A DNA stretch of 56,311 nt from a bacterium (GTDB lineage: Bacteria; Desulfobacterota; Deferrisomatia; Deferrisomatales; Deferrisomataceae). Position 1 is the stretch's first letter. The number at the start of each line of letters is the position of its first letter. The stretch covers positions 1 through 56,311 of the forward strand of contig JALUTY010000028.1 in NCBI GenBank assembly GCA_027021615.1, given 5' to 3'. The position numbers and the translations under genes were made by a program. The notes beneath the pieces are model-generated. The model was not told where the DNA came from and did not search any database. It worked only from the letters and a program-made list of their open reading frames with translations. This document shows, piece by piece, positions 40,837-49,288 of this stretch.

Positions 40837-41790
40837 ATGGACGCGACGCACAGCGAGTTCCTGGAGATGCAGAGGCGCCAGCTTGCGGGTGAGAAAGGGG
40901 CCATCGCCGAGTCGCTCCGGTACGTGCGCTACAAGATCGCGGTGCTCTCCGGCAAGGGGGGGGTGGGCAAGACCGCGACCACGGTGAGCCTCGCTGCCGC
41001 GCTGCAGAGCGCAGGGCACCGGGTGGGTGTGTTCGACGCCGACCTCCACGGCCCGAGCACGCCCAAGATGCTGGGGATCAAGAACGAGGCCAAGCTCAAC
41101 GGCGCCTTCTGGCTGGACCCCGTGGTCACGCCCTCCGGGATCAAGGCCCTGTCGGTGGCCCTGTTCTGGCCCGGCGACATGACCCCGGTGATGTGGCGGG
41201 GCCAGGCCAAGAGCCGCGCGATCCGCCAGCTTCTGTCGGCGGCCAAGTGGGGGGGGCTGGACTTCCTGCTGGTGGACCTGCCCCCCGGTACCGGAGACGA
41301 GCCCATCGCGATCCTCAAGTCGATCCCGGACCTGGATGGGGTGGTCATCGTAACCACACCCCAGGAGGTCTCCACCCTGGTGTGCTCCAAGGCCATCAAC
41401 GCCGCCCTGTCCCTGGGGGCGAAGGTCCTGGGCCTCATCGAGAACATGAGCGCCTACACCTGCCGGTGCTGCGGCGACACGGTACACCTGTTCGGCAAGG
41501 ACAAGGGCAGGGTGCTCGCCCGGATGATGGAGGTGCCGTTCCTCGGGTCGATCCCCCTGGATCCCCAGTTCTCCGAGGCGGCCGACTCCGGCGTGCCCAT
41601 CGTGGACCTGCACCCCGAGAGCCTCACGGCCCGGGCGTTCCGGGAGATCTCCGAGACCCTGTGCCGGGAGCTCCCCCCCAAGGAGGTGCCCGACGCTCCG
41701 CCGGAGGTGAGCCGGCCGTGCCCGGGCGCGGGCCACCACCACGGGCCCGAGTGCGGTCACGGCGGCCATCACCACCATCACCACGGCTAA
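40837..41790 (+). CDS. Mrp/NBP35-type P-loop ATPase with His-rich tail
   Basis: A 317-residue protein with a deviant Walker A SGKGGVGKT (39-46) and the Mrp motifs DADLHGPSTPKMLG and LLVDLPPGTGDEP. A CxxC-type Cys set (Cys209, Cys211, Cys212 in YTCRCCGD) fits Fe-S carrier function in the Mrp/ApbC/NBP35 family. The last 30 residues are His-rich (GHHHGPECGHGGHHHHHHG), a metal-binding tail found in some metal-handling members. It could deliver Fe-S clusters or nickel to the enzymes of this operon. It lies between the DUF362 genes and two unknown small genes. Confidence 0.88.
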   Translation: MDATHSEFLEMQRRQLAGEKGAIAESLRYVRYKIAVLSGKGGVGKTATTVSLAAALQSAGHRVGVFDADLHGPSTPKMLGIKNEAKLNGAFWLDPVVTPSGIKALSVALFWPGDMTPVMWRGQAKSRAIRQLLSAAKWGGLDFLLVDLPPGTGDEPIAILKSIPDLDGVVIVTTPQEVSTLVCSKAINAALSLGAKVLGLIENMSAYTCRCCGDTVHLFGKDKGRVLARMMEVPFLGSIPLDPQFSEAADSGVPIVDLHPESLTARAFREISETLCRELPPKEVPDAPPEVSRPCPGAGHHHGPECGHGGHHHHHHG

Positions 41791-41821
41791 CTCCGATTCC
41801 CATGGAAAGGAGAGAAGAGAA

Positions 41822-42148
41822 ATGTCCCAACAGAAGATGGGAACCCATTACGTCCGCGAGGTGGTCGCCATGTTCCGGGATGCGGCAGCCGACTGCCCCG
41901 TTCCCCCGGTGAGGGAGAAGCTCGTGGCCCTGGCGGACGAGCTCGAGCCGCTGGCCGCGAAGCTGTACTTCAAGACCCAGAAGGGCACCTCGGACATGGA
42001 GAAGATCGTGGCCGACATGGGCGATCTGAAGGCGGCCCTGGCGGGGTGCGCGGACGAGGCCGCGGCCATGGCCCTGTGCGAGCCGGTTTTCACGAGGCTC
42101 GAGAAGATCGTCCACCACGTGAAGACCATGAAGGTCCGCATGACCTGA
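41822..42148 (+). CDS. Unknown small helical protein
   Basis: A 108-residue protein, predicted all-helical by eye: MGTHYVREVVAMFRDAAADC, then VREKLVALADELEPLAAKLY and MGDLKAALAGCADEAAAM. It has three Cys (33rd, 81st and 93rd residues or nearby) but no known motif. It lies 31 bases after the Mrp gene, with AGGAGAG before the ATG, and ahead of another unknown gene. I do not recognise the family. Conservation with the neighbour elsewhere would support a function in this pathway. Confidence 0.7.
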   Translation: MSQQKMGTHYVREVVAMFRDAAADCPVPPVREKLVALADELEPLAAKLYFKTQKGTSDMEKIVADMGDLKAALAGCADEAAAMALCEPVFTRLEKIVHHVKTMKVRMT

Positions 42149-42158
42149 GGAGGCAGCC

Positions 42159-42521
42159 ATGGATGTGGACGGGGCCGACCGCAGGATGATCGAGGAGGTG
42201 ATGCTGGCAGGGCTTCGGGCCGCGGTGCTTCTGCGGGGGGTGATGCTCCAGAGGGTGGACCGGGAGACCCTGGAGTGGGGGCTGGCCGAGCTGCGAGCCG
42301 GGGAGCTCATGGAGCGTTATCTGCCCCGGCTGGTGGAGAAGCCCGAGTGGGTGGACCTGCTCAACATCCTCCACCTGCTTTACAGCCTGGAGGGGCAGCT
42401 GGACTACCAGATCCGGGAGTACGGGATCGACTCCCTCAAGGACGACCTGCAGGAGATCAACGCGAGCCTCCACGGGATCGGTGGGCTCTTCGACCTGCCT
42501 GCTGCACGCCAGGCGGTGTGA
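42159..42521 (+). CDS. Unknown small helical protein
   Basis: A 120-residue acidic, helical protein: MIEEVMLAGLRAAVLLRGVM, then WVDLLNILHLLYSLEGQLDY. No Cys, membrane segment or known motif was seen. It lies 10 bases after the previous unknown gene, behind GAGGAGG. The pair probably act together. I do not recognise the family. Confidence 0.7.
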   Translation: MDVDGADRRMIEEVMLAGLRAAVLLRGVMLQRVDRETLEWGLAELRAGELMERYLPRLVEKPEWVDLLNILHLLYSLEGQLDYQIREYGIDSLKDDLQEINASLHGIGGLFDLPAARQAV

Positions 42522-42570
42522 CCGCGGGCGGTTCCGGCGAGAGGCTCGATCCACACCAGAGGAGAACACC

Positions 42571-43380
42571 ATGAAGCTCAAGGATCAGGTGGCCATCGTG
42601 ACCGGAGGCGCCCGGGGCAACGGGCTGGCCATTGCCAAGACCCTGGCCGGCGAAGGGTGCCACGTGGTCCTGGCGGACATCTGCCGGGACATCGACACGG
42701 TGCCCTACCCCCTGGCCACCCCGGAGGCCCTGGGGAAGGCGGTAAAGGAGCTTGAGGCCCTCGGGGTGAGATCGCTGGGCGTGGAGTGCGACGTGCGCTC
42801 CGCAGCGTCGGTGAAGGGGATGGTGGACCGGGTGAAGGAAGAGTTCGGCAAGATCGACATCCTGGTGAACAACGCCGGGGTCACGAGCCTCGTGCCGGTG
42901 GTGGACATGGACGAGGCCACCTGGGACGACACCCTGGACACCCACCTCAAGGGCACGTTCCTGTGCTGCCACTACGTGGTGCCCCACATGATCGAGGCCC
43001 ACTACGGCAAGGTGGTCTCCATCTCCAGCGTGGGGGGGCAGCGGGGGTTCGGGATGGGAGCCCACTACTGCGCCGCCAAGCACGGCATCCTGGGGTTCAC
43101 CAAGAGCCTGGCCATGGAGGTGGCCGACCACAACATCAACGTCAACGCCGTGTGCCCCGGCACCGTGTGGACCGCCATGATGCAGGGCCTGGCCGAGTAC
43201 TTCGGCATGGACCAGGGGGAGGCCAAGGAGCAGTTCTGCGAGGGCCACCTGTTCAAGGACCGGGAGATCACCCCGGAGGACGTGGCCCAGGCCGTGCTGT
43301 GGCTGTGCCTGCCCGAGAGCCGCTGCGTCACCGGCAGCATGATCACCGTGGACTCGGGCTGGACCGCGGCAGCCGGCTAG
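42571..43380 (+). CDS. Mycofactocin-coupled short-chain dehydrogenase
   Basis: A 269-residue SDR: TGGARGNG cofactor motif (11-18), NNAG (100-103), catalytic Ser153, Tyr166 and Lys170. Between strand 2 and helix 3 it carries the insert DICRDIDTVPYPLATPEALG (37-56), the hallmark of mycofactocin-system SDRs, in which NAD is held tightly and re-oxidised by mycofactocin. It oxidises an alcohol to a carbonyl; the substrate is unknown. The start ATG at 42571 follows GAGGAG. It lies directly before mftA, which supports the assignment. Confidence 0.92.
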   Translation: MKLKDQVAIVTGGARGNGLAIAKTLAGEGCHVVLADICRDIDTVPYPLATPEALGKAVKELEALGVRSLGVECDVRSAASVKGMVDRVKEEFGKIDILVNNAGVTSLVPVVDMDEATWDDTLDTHLKGTFLCCHYVVPHMIEAHYGKVVSISSVGGQRGFGMGAHYCAAKHGILGFTKSLAMEVADHNINVNAVCPGTVWTAMMQGLAEYFGMDQGEAKEQFCEGHLFKDREITPEDVAQAVLWLCLPESRCVTGSMITVDSGWTAAAG

Positions 43381-43537
43381 AGATTAGAAAAAAACGGGAG
43401 GAGCAGACGTTTGGAGGCGGTCTTGCGCAGGGAATGCTGGCACTGAGGACGGCATGAAGGGAGCTCTTGACGTCCCAACCTCTCAACGTCCCAGCCTTCT
43501 AGCCTTCCAACTTTCCAGCACCGAAAAGGAGCAAACC
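43381..43537 (+). other. mftA leader with repeats and a weak sigma-54-like site
   Basis: The stretch starts with GAGATTAGAAAAAAACGG directly after the SDR stop, a motif seen again after mftA. At 43412-43426 TGGAGGCGGTCTTGC has the sigma-54 -24 GG and -12 GC with correct spacing but a poor -24 box. Then comes the CCCAAC/CCCAGC-type repeat. No hairpin terminator was seen. Confidence 0.4.
43472..43519. repeat. Dispersed low-complexity repeat upstream of mftA
   Basis: GTCCCAACCTCTCAAC-type units ending in CTTTCCAGC; it resembles the stretch at 3748-3780 inside dnaE2. Units of 7-9 bases (CCCAGCC, TCTAGCC, TTCCAAC) drift in sequence. It is probably a dispersed repeat family of this genome. Confidence 0.55.
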
Positions 43538-43666
43538 ATGGAAGAGATCCTGAAGACCCCGGAACCCATGGTGGTCCACGATGAGACGCACGCCGAGGAG
43601 CCCGAGATCCTGGAGGAGATCGAGGTGGAGGAGCTCGCCATCGACGGGATCTGCGGGGTCTACTAG
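43538..43666 (+). CDS. mftA: Mycofactocin precursor peptide MftA
   Basis: A 42-residue acidic peptide ending in IDGICGVY, the diagnostic MftA C-terminus. The radical SAM enzyme MftC acts on the last two residues (Val41-Tyr42), decarboxylating and crosslinking them; the core is then released and glycosylated to give the redox cofactor mycofactocin. The leader (VEVEEL-type Glu-rich part) binds MftB. A good AAAAGGAG precedes the ATG. It lies between the SDR and mftB, as in classic loci. Confidence 0.96.
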   Translation: MEEILKTPEPMVVHDETHAEEPEILEEIEVEELAIDGICGVY

Positions 43667-43699
43667 AGACCAGAGACTAGAAACTAGAGACTAGAAAAA
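43663..43699. repeat. AGAGACTAGA-type tandem repeat after mftA
   Basis: Variants of AGAGACTAGAA occur four times, beginning at the mftA stop codon, and a single related copy follows the SDR stop at 43378. The stretch lies in the 47-base gap before mftB. It may be a dispersed repeat or an RNA feature that separates expression of the precursor from the enzymes. Confidence 0.5.
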
Positions 43700-43713
43700 C
43701 GGAGGGAGCCGCA

Positions 43714-43971
43714 GTGGAGACGAGGTGTCACGTTCTTCACCCCTCGTGCCGGGTGCGGCAGGAGGCCTTCGGGCTCCTGTTCTACGACATGCAGGGCCCC
43801 CGGCTCCTGTTCGCCCGCACGGGGGACATGCTCGACGCGGGCGTCATCGCCCGGGGCCTGCCGGTGGAGCAGGCCCTGCGGGCCCGGGCCCCGTCGTCGC
43901 GTGCGGCTGCCGAACGGCTGATCCTCCATCTCGTGGAGAAGGGGTTTCTTCGTGAGCAACCGGTTTGTTGA
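43714..43971 (+). CDS. mftB: Mycofactocin biosynthesis chaperone MftB
   Basis: An 85-residue PqqD-like protein (HPSCRVRQEAFGLLFYDMQG, then LIARG-type helix and LILHLVEKGFL). MftB binds the MftA leader and presents it to MftC. It starts at GTG 43714 behind GGAGGGAG and overlaps mftC by 20 bases. Sequence and context agree. Confidence 0.9.
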   Translation: METRCHVLHPSCRVRQEAFGLLFYDMQGPRLLFARTGDMLDAGVIARGLPVEQALRARAPSSRAAAERLILHLVEKGFLREQPVC

Positions 43972-45007
43972 GGCCGGCCTCTCGGCCCCGGTGAACGTGA
44001 CCTGGGAGGTCACCCTGGCGTGCAACCTGCGGTGCCGCCACTGCCTGTCGGCGGCCGGCCCGCCCGCCCCCCGGGAGCTGACCACCCAAGAGGCGGTGGG
44101 CCTGGTGGACGAGCTCCACCGGATGGGGGTGTTCCAGGTGAACTTCGGGGGGGGCGAGCCGTTCCTGCGGCCGGACTTCGAGGACATCCTGGCCGCGTGC
44201 CACCGCAGGGGCATCGTGACCTGCATCTCCACCAACGGCACCCTGCTCGACCGCGCCCGGGTGGAGCGGCTGGCCCGCAGCGGCATGGTGGCGGTCCAGG
44301 TGAGCCTGGACGGGGCCCGACGGGAGACCTGCGACGCCATCCGGGGGGAGGGCACCTACGAGCGGGCCCTGGAGGCCCTGGGGCTCCTGGCGGCGAGCCC
44401 GATCCCCACCAGCATCAACGCCGTGCTTACCTCGGCCAACGCCGACGAGATCCCCGAGCTCCACGACCTGGCCGGGGCCCTGGGGGTGGCGTTGCGGGTG
44501 AGCCGGTTCCGGCCCTCGGGCCGGGGCGCCGGTGCGTGGGACGAGCTCCGGCCCGACGCGGCCCAGCTGCTGGGGTTCGGCACGTGGCTCGCCGGTCGGG
44601 GGGACGTGCGCACCGGCGACAGCTTCTTCTCCCTGACCCCCCAGGAGCGGATGGGACTGGGCCTGAACCTGTGCGGGGCGGCCAAGCTCACCTGCTGCGT
44701 GGGGCCGGAAGGGGACGTCTACCCCTGCGCCTTCCTCCAGATGCCCGAGTTCCGGGCCGGGTCGGTGCGGGAGGAGCCCTTCGCCGGGATCTGGGAGGGC
44801 TCCCGGGTGTTCCGGGCCCTGCGGCGGCTTCGCATCCGCTCGTGCGAGTCGTGCCACCGGTTCGACCGGTGCCACGGCGGGTGCCCGGCGGTGGCGTACC
44901 ACCTGGGCCGGGACCTGGGCCGGGGCGACCCGGAGTGCCTGGAGCGGTGCGTCAGCGCTGTGGCCGCCGGCGGGCCCGGCCGGGCCCGCGAGGAGCTGGA
45001 ACCATGA
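43952..45007 (+). CDS. mftC: Mycofactocin radical SAM maturase MftC
   Basis: A 351-residue radical SAM enzyme. The CxxxCxxC motif is Cys24, Cys28, Cys31 in ACNLRCRHC. The C-terminal SPASM domain provides more Cys ligands (LCGAAKLTCCV, YPCAFLQM, SCESCHRFDRCHGGCP). The start PVNVTWEVTLACN matches MftC closely. It oxidatively decarboxylates the MftA C-terminal Tyr and forms the Val-Tyr crosslink. It starts at GTG 43952 inside mftB and its stop overlaps the OYE start. Confidence 0.96.
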   Translation: MSNRFVEAGLSAPVNVTWEVTLACNLRCRHCLSAAGPPAPRELTTQEAVGLVDELHRMGVFQVNFGGGEPFLRPDFEDILAACHRRGIVTCISTNGTLLDRARVERLARSGMVAVQVSLDGARRETCDAIRGEGTYERALEALGLLAASPIPTSINAVLTSANADEIPELHDLAGALGVALRVSRFRPSGRGAGAWDELRPDAAQLLGFGTWLAGRGDVRTGDSFFSLTPQERMGLGLNLCGAAKLTCCVGPEGDVYPCAFLQMPEFRAGSVREEPFAGIWEGSRVFRALRRLRIRSCESCHRFDRCHGGCPAVAYHLGRDLGRGDPECLERCVSAVAAGGPGRAREELEP

Positions 45008-46965
45008 CCTTCAAGCACCTGTTCTCGCCCCTGAAGATCGGGAAGGTGGAGGTGAGGAACCGCATCTCCTTCCAGCCCCACCTCACCAACTTCGCGGTGG
45101 ACTGCCTGCCCACCGAGCGCCACATGCACTACTGGGGCGAGCGGGCCCGGGGAGGGGTGGGGCTCATCATCACCGAGGAGATGAGCGTCCACCCCACCGA
45201 CCGGGCCTACGAGAAGCTCGTGGAGGTGTTCCATCCCGAGGTGATCCCCCACTTCCGCCGGATCGCCGACCGGGTGCACGAGTTCGAGGCCAGGATCTTC
45301 GCCCAGCTCAACCACAACGGCCAGCAGTGCGACGGCACGATCTCCAGGCTCCCGGTGTGGGCCCCGAGCCCCGTGCCGGACGTCCTGTTCCGGGAGACCC
45401 CCAAGGAGATGGAGCCCGAGGACATCGAGGAGGTGGCCCGGTACTTCGGCCGGTGCGCCGTGCACGTGCGGGAAGGGGGGTTCGACGGGGTGGAGCTCCA
45501 GTTCGGCCACTCCAGCCTGGCGCGTCAGTTCCTGAGCCCGCTCACGAACTTCCGCACCGACGAGTTCGGCGGGAGCCTCGAGAACCGCATGCGCGCGCCC
45601 CTCATGTTCATCGAGGCCGTGCGCCGGGCCGTGGGGGACGACTACACCGTGGGCATCCGGCTGTGCGCCGACGAGATGATCCCCGGGGGGCTCGACCTGG
45701 CCCAGGTCCAGGAGATCGCCCGGAGGTTCGAGGCCACGGGGCTCATCGACTTCATGGACCTATCCATCGCCACCTTCTACAACCTGTACCTGGTGGAGGG
45801 GTCGATGCACACCCCCCTCGGGTACACGGTCCCCCTGGCCGCGGGCATCCGGGAGAGCGTGAAGCTCCCGGTGTTCTGCACGGGCCGGATCAACGACCCG
45901 GTCATGGCCGAGAAGGTGCTGGCCGCCGGCCAGGCCGACATGATCGGCATGTGCCGGGCGCTGATCTGCGACCCGTTCCTCCCGAAGAAGGCCGAGGAGG
46001 GGCGTATGGAGGAGATCCGCTACTGCGTGGCCGACAACCAGGGGTGCATCGGCCGGATGGGGGTGAACAAGCTCCTGGGGTGCATCCAGAACCCGGCCGT
46101 GGGCCTGGAGGCCCGGTGGGGCGAGGGGAGCCTCCGGCCCGCCGCGGTGAAGAAGCGGGTGATGGTGGTGGGGGGTGGCCCGGCCGGGATGTGGGCGGCC
46201 AAGATGGCCGCGCTCCGGGGCCACCGGGTGGACCTGTACGAGCGGGGCGACGAGCTCGGGGGCCAGGTCCTGATCGCCATGAAAGGCGCGGGCCGGGACG
46301 AGTTCGGGGTGATCGCCCGCAACGAGAAGGCCCAGCTCGACCGGCTCGGGGTCACCGTGCACCTGGGGGTGGAGGTGACCGAGGCCATGGTGTTGGAGCA
46401 GGCCCCCGACGCGGTGATCGTGGCCACCGGGAGCGTGCCCAAGGCCCACCCCGTGGCCGGCGCGGACGGCCCGGCCGTGTTCAACGTGTGGCAGGTGCTC
46501 GAGGGGGAGGCCGAGGTGGGCCAGAGCGTGTGCCTCATCGACTACGACGGCCACCACCGGGCCACCTCCACGGCGGAGCACCTGGCGGACCGGGGGGTCG
46601 AGGTGCACATCATCACCTCGAGCCTGTTCGTGGGCGCCGAGCTGGGGCCGCTCCAGGACCTGTACCTCACCCGCCAGCGGCTCCTCCAGAAGGGGGTGAC
46701 CTTCACCCCGGACATCGCGGTGATGGAGGTCACGGGGGAGGCCGGCGACAAGCGGGTCAAGGGCTTCAACGTGTACTCCAACGAGTGGGGGGAGTGGGGG
46801 CCCTACGACTCCCTGGTGCTCGCCATGGGCCAGGAGGTGGACGACCGCCTGTACAAGGCTCTCAAGGGCAAGGTGAAGGAGCTCCACCGGATCGGCGACT
46901 GCGTGGCCCCCCGCAAAGTGGACATGGCCATCTGGGAGGGCCACAAGGTGGGGAGGGAGATCTGA
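45004..46965 (+). CDS. OYE/FadH-family flavoprotein of the mycofactocin system
   Basis: A 653-residue protein like 2,4-dienoyl-CoA reductase: an FMN TIM barrel (1-340), an Fe-S linker, and an FAD/NAD(P) domain (VMVVGGGPAGMWAAKMAALR near 385). OYE/FadH proteins recur in mycofactocin loci, but their role there is not settled; reducing or oxidising the cofactor is a possibility. In the Fe-S site the usual C-x2-C-x3-C-x11-C reads Cys341, Asp344, Cys348, Cys360: the second Cys is Asp (CVADNQGC). It overlaps mftC and etfA. Confidence 0.9.
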   Translation: MTFKHLFSPLKIGKVEVRNRISFQPHLTNFAVDCLPTERHMHYWGERARGGVGLIITEEMSVHPTDRAYEKLVEVFHPEVIPHFRRIADRVHEFEARIFAQLNHNGQQCDGTISRLPVWAPSPVPDVLFRETPKEMEPEDIEEVARYFGRCAVHVREGGFDGVELQFGHSSLARQFLSPLTNFRTDEFGGSLENRMRAPLMFIEAVRRAVGDDYTVGIRLCADEMIPGGLDLAQVQEIARRFEATGLIDFMDLSIATFYNLYLVEGSMHTPLGYTVPLAAGIRESVKLPVFCTGRINDPVMAEKVLAAGQADMIGMCRALICDPFLPKKAEEGRMEEIRYCVADNQGCIGRMGVNKLLGCIQNPAVGLEARWGEGSLRPAAVKKRVMVVGGGPAGMWAAKMAALRGHRVDLYERGDELGGQVLIAMKGAGRDEFGVIARNEKAQLDRLGVTVHLGVEVTEAMVLEQAPDAVIVATGSVPKAHPVAGADGPAVFNVWQVLEGEAEVGQSVCLIDYDGHHRATSTAEHLADRGVEVHIITSSLFVGAELGPLQDLYLTRQRLLQKGVTFTPDIAVMEVTGEAGDKRVKGFNVYSNEWGEWGPYDSLVLAMGQEVDDRLYKALKGKVKELHRIGDCVAPRKVDMAIWEGHKVGREI

Positions 46966-47993
46966 TGCCCCCGGCCCGCGAGGACCTCCTGGTGCTCGTG
47001 ACCCCCGGGAAGGACGGGCTCGGGGACACGGCCAAGGGGATGGTCTCGGTGGGGCGCCGGGCTGCCGCGCGCCTGGGGCTCGCCTGGGCGGCCGCGGTGC
47101 TCGCCGACGGCGAGGACCCGGAGCTGCCGGAGGCCGCCCTGGAGACCCTGGCGGACCACGGCGTCCCCGGGGTCCTGGTGATCCGGGCCGGCCGCCCCCT
47201 GGCCGACTTCCCCGAGGCCCGGGCCGAGGCCCTGGCCGGGGCGGCCCGGGCCCGGGCCGCCCGGCTCGTGCTCATGGCCCACGACAGCGCGGGGGCCTCC
47301 CTGGCCCCCCGGGTGGCCGCGGCCCTGGGGGGGGCCGTCCTCACCGAGTGCGTCTCGGTGGAGCCGGGGGGCGGGGGGGTGCGGGTCTCCCGCAGGGCCC
47401 TGGGGGACCGGCTGGCCGAGACCTTCCTGTGGGACCGGGCCTCGCCCCTGGTGCTCACGGTGCACCCGGGGTGCCTGAGCCCGGTGCCCCCGGCCGGGCC
47501 GGCCGGGGGGCGCCCGGTCGTGGAGGCCGTGGAGGCGCCGGTGCCCGACGGGGCGTTCCGGTCCCGGGTGGTGGAGCGCATCCCCCCGGATCCGCGCACC
47601 GTGGACGTGTCGGAGGCCGAGGTCATCTTCTGTGCGGGCAAGGGGTTCGACCGGGAGAGCTTCGAGCGGTTCCGGGAGCTCGCCGGGCTCCTGAACGCGA
47701 GCCTCGGGGTGTCCCGCCCGGTCTACGACCTGGGGTGGGCCGGGTTCGAGCGCATGATCGGCCAGACCGGGAAGACCGTGGCACCCCGGCTGTACCTGGG
47801 GGTGGGCATCTCGGGGTCCATGCACCACGTGGGGGGCATCCGGGACGCCCGGCGGATCGTGTGCCTGAACCTCGACCCCCGGGCCCCCATGTTCGCCGCG
47901 TCCGACGAGGGGTTCGTGGCGGACCTGCGCGAGGTGATCCCGCTGCTCCTCGACCGGGTCCGGGCCCGGGTGGCCGGGGGAGGTGCCCCGTGA
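46965..47993 (+). CDS. etfA: Electron transfer flavoprotein alpha subunit
   Basis: A 342-residue EtfA. The C-terminal FAD domain is clear: GISGSMHHVGGIRDARRIVC, then DPRAPMFAASDEGFVADL. With EtfB (49605) it forms a two-subunit flavoprotein that passes electrons from dehydrogenases to the membrane. It overlaps the OYE and fixC-like genes, so the ETF is made with the mycofactocin proteins and is probably their dedicated outlet. Confidence 0.92.
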   Translation: MPPAREDLLVLVTPGKDGLGDTAKGMVSVGRRAAARLGLAWAAAVLADGEDPELPEAALETLADHGVPGVLVIRAGRPLADFPEARAEALAGAARARAARLVLMAHDSAGASLAPRVAAALGGAVLTECVSVEPGGGGVRVSRRALGDRLAETFLWDRASPLVLTVHPGCLSPVPPAGPAGGRPVVEAVEAPVPDGAFRSRVVERIPPDPRTVDVSEAEVIFCAGKGFDRESFERFRELAGLLNASLGVSRPVYDLGWAGFERMIGQTGKTVAPRLYLGVGISGSMHHVGGIRDARRIVCLNLDPRAPMFAASDEGFVADLREVIPLLLDRVRARVAGGGAP

Positions 47994-49288
47994 GGAGGTC
48001 CTTCGAGGCGGTGGTGGTGGGGGCCGGCCCGGCCGGGGCGGCAGCGGCCCTGGGCCTGGCGCGCTCCGGGGTGGACGTGGCCCTGCTGGAGCGGGGCGCG
48101 TTCGCCGGCGAGAAGAACATGTTCGGGGGCCTTCTCCACCGGATGCCGGCCCTGGAGGCCGTGTTCCCGGACTTCTGGGACCGGGCGCCCCTGGAGCGCC
48201 ACGTGGTGCGAAAGAGCCTGTGCTTCCTGACCGGGGAGGCGGGCTTCACGGTCCAGTTCGAGACCGGGGCCTTCGACCGGCCCCCCTACAACGGGTACAC
48301 CGTGCTCCGGCCGGTGTACGACGCGTGGCTGGCCGAGGAGGCCCGCCGCGCCGGTGCCGCCTGCCTCACCCGGTGCACGGTGGACGACCTGATCCTGGAG
48401 GGGGATGCGGTGCGGGGGGTGCGGGTGCTCCGGGACGGGGGGGAGATCCGGGCCCCCGTGGTGATCGCGGCCGACGGGGTGCTCTCGCTCACGGCCCTCA
48501 AGGCGGGGCTCCGGCAGCCTCGGCTCGACCCGGACGGGATGGCCGTGGGGGTGAAGGCCCTGATCGACCTTCCCCGGCCGGCGATCGAGGACCGGTTCGG
48601 CCTCGTGCGGGACCAGGGGGCCTCCATGGAGTTCGTGGGGTGCACGGCGGGCGTGCGGGGCGGGGGGTTCCTGTACACCAACCGGGACAGCGTCTCGGTG
48701 GGGCTCGTGCTCCACATCGGGAGCCTCCGGGACAGCGGAAGGACCCCCTACGACCTGCTCAACGCCTTCCTGGAGCACCCCATGATGGCGAAGCTCCTGC
48801 GGGGCGGGCGCCTCCTGGAGTACTCGGCCCACGTGATCCCCGAGGGGGGCTACGACGCCATGCCCCGGCTCTGCGGGGACGGCATCCTGGTGGCCGGGGA
48901 CGCCGCCGGGCTGTGCTACGCCACCGGGCTCAACCTGGAGGGGATCAACCTGGCCGTCCACTCCGGGCTGCTCGCGGCCGAGACCGTGGCGGAGGCCCGG
49001 CAGAGCGGGGACCTCTCCGCCCGGGCCCTGGGGCGCTACCGGGAGAAGCTCGAGGGGAGCTTCGTGCTCCAGGACCTCAAGCTCTTCCGCCGGGCCCCGC
49101 GGATGCTCCATATCGACCGGCTGTACGGGGCCTACCCCGAGGTGATCTGCGAGCTCATGGAGCGGGTGTACCGGATCGACGGCAGCCCCAAGCGCCGGCT
49201 CGGGAGGCTCCTCGCCGGGACCACCCGGGAGAAGGTGGGGCTCCGGGCCCTGCTGGCCGACGCCCTTACCGCGTGGAGGTCGGTATGA
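47990..49288 (+). CDS. FixC-like ETF:quinone oxidoreductase flavoprotein
   Basis: A 432-residue FAD protein of the FixC/ETF-QO family: VVVGAGPAGAAAALGLARSG at the start, GDAAGLCYATGLNLEGINLA as the second FAD motif, and the FixC ending (LFRRAPRMLHIDRLYGAYPE). It oxidises reduced ETF and passes electrons to quinone at the membrane, or bifurcates in FixABCX complexes. It starts at GTG 47990, overlapping etfA, and ends on the fixX start. Confidence 0.92.
   Translation: MRRSFEAVVVGAGPAGAAAALGLARSGVDVALLERGAFAGEKNMFGGLLHRMPALEAVFPDFWDRAPLERHVVRKSLCFLTGEAGFTVQFETGAFDRPPYNGYTVLRPVYDAWLAEEARRAGAACLTRCTVDDLILEGDAVRGVRVLRDGGEIRAPVVIAADGVLSLTALKAGLRQPRLDPDGMAVGVKALIDLPRPAIEDRFGLVRDQGASMEFVGCTAGVRGGGFLYTNRDSVSVGLVLHIGSLRDSGRTPYDLLNAFLEHPMMAKLLRGGRLLEYSAHVIPEGGYDAMPRLCGDGILVAGDAAGLCYATGLNLEGINLAVHSGLLAAETVAEARQSGDLSARALGRYREKLEGSFVLQDLKLFRRAPRMLHIDRLYGAYPEVICELMERVYRIDGSPKRRLGRLLAGTTREKVGLRALLADALTAWRSV

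Noticed and set aside
43663-43699. CRISPR-like array
   Set aside because: The units are about 11 bases, adjacent to each other, imperfect and without spacers.
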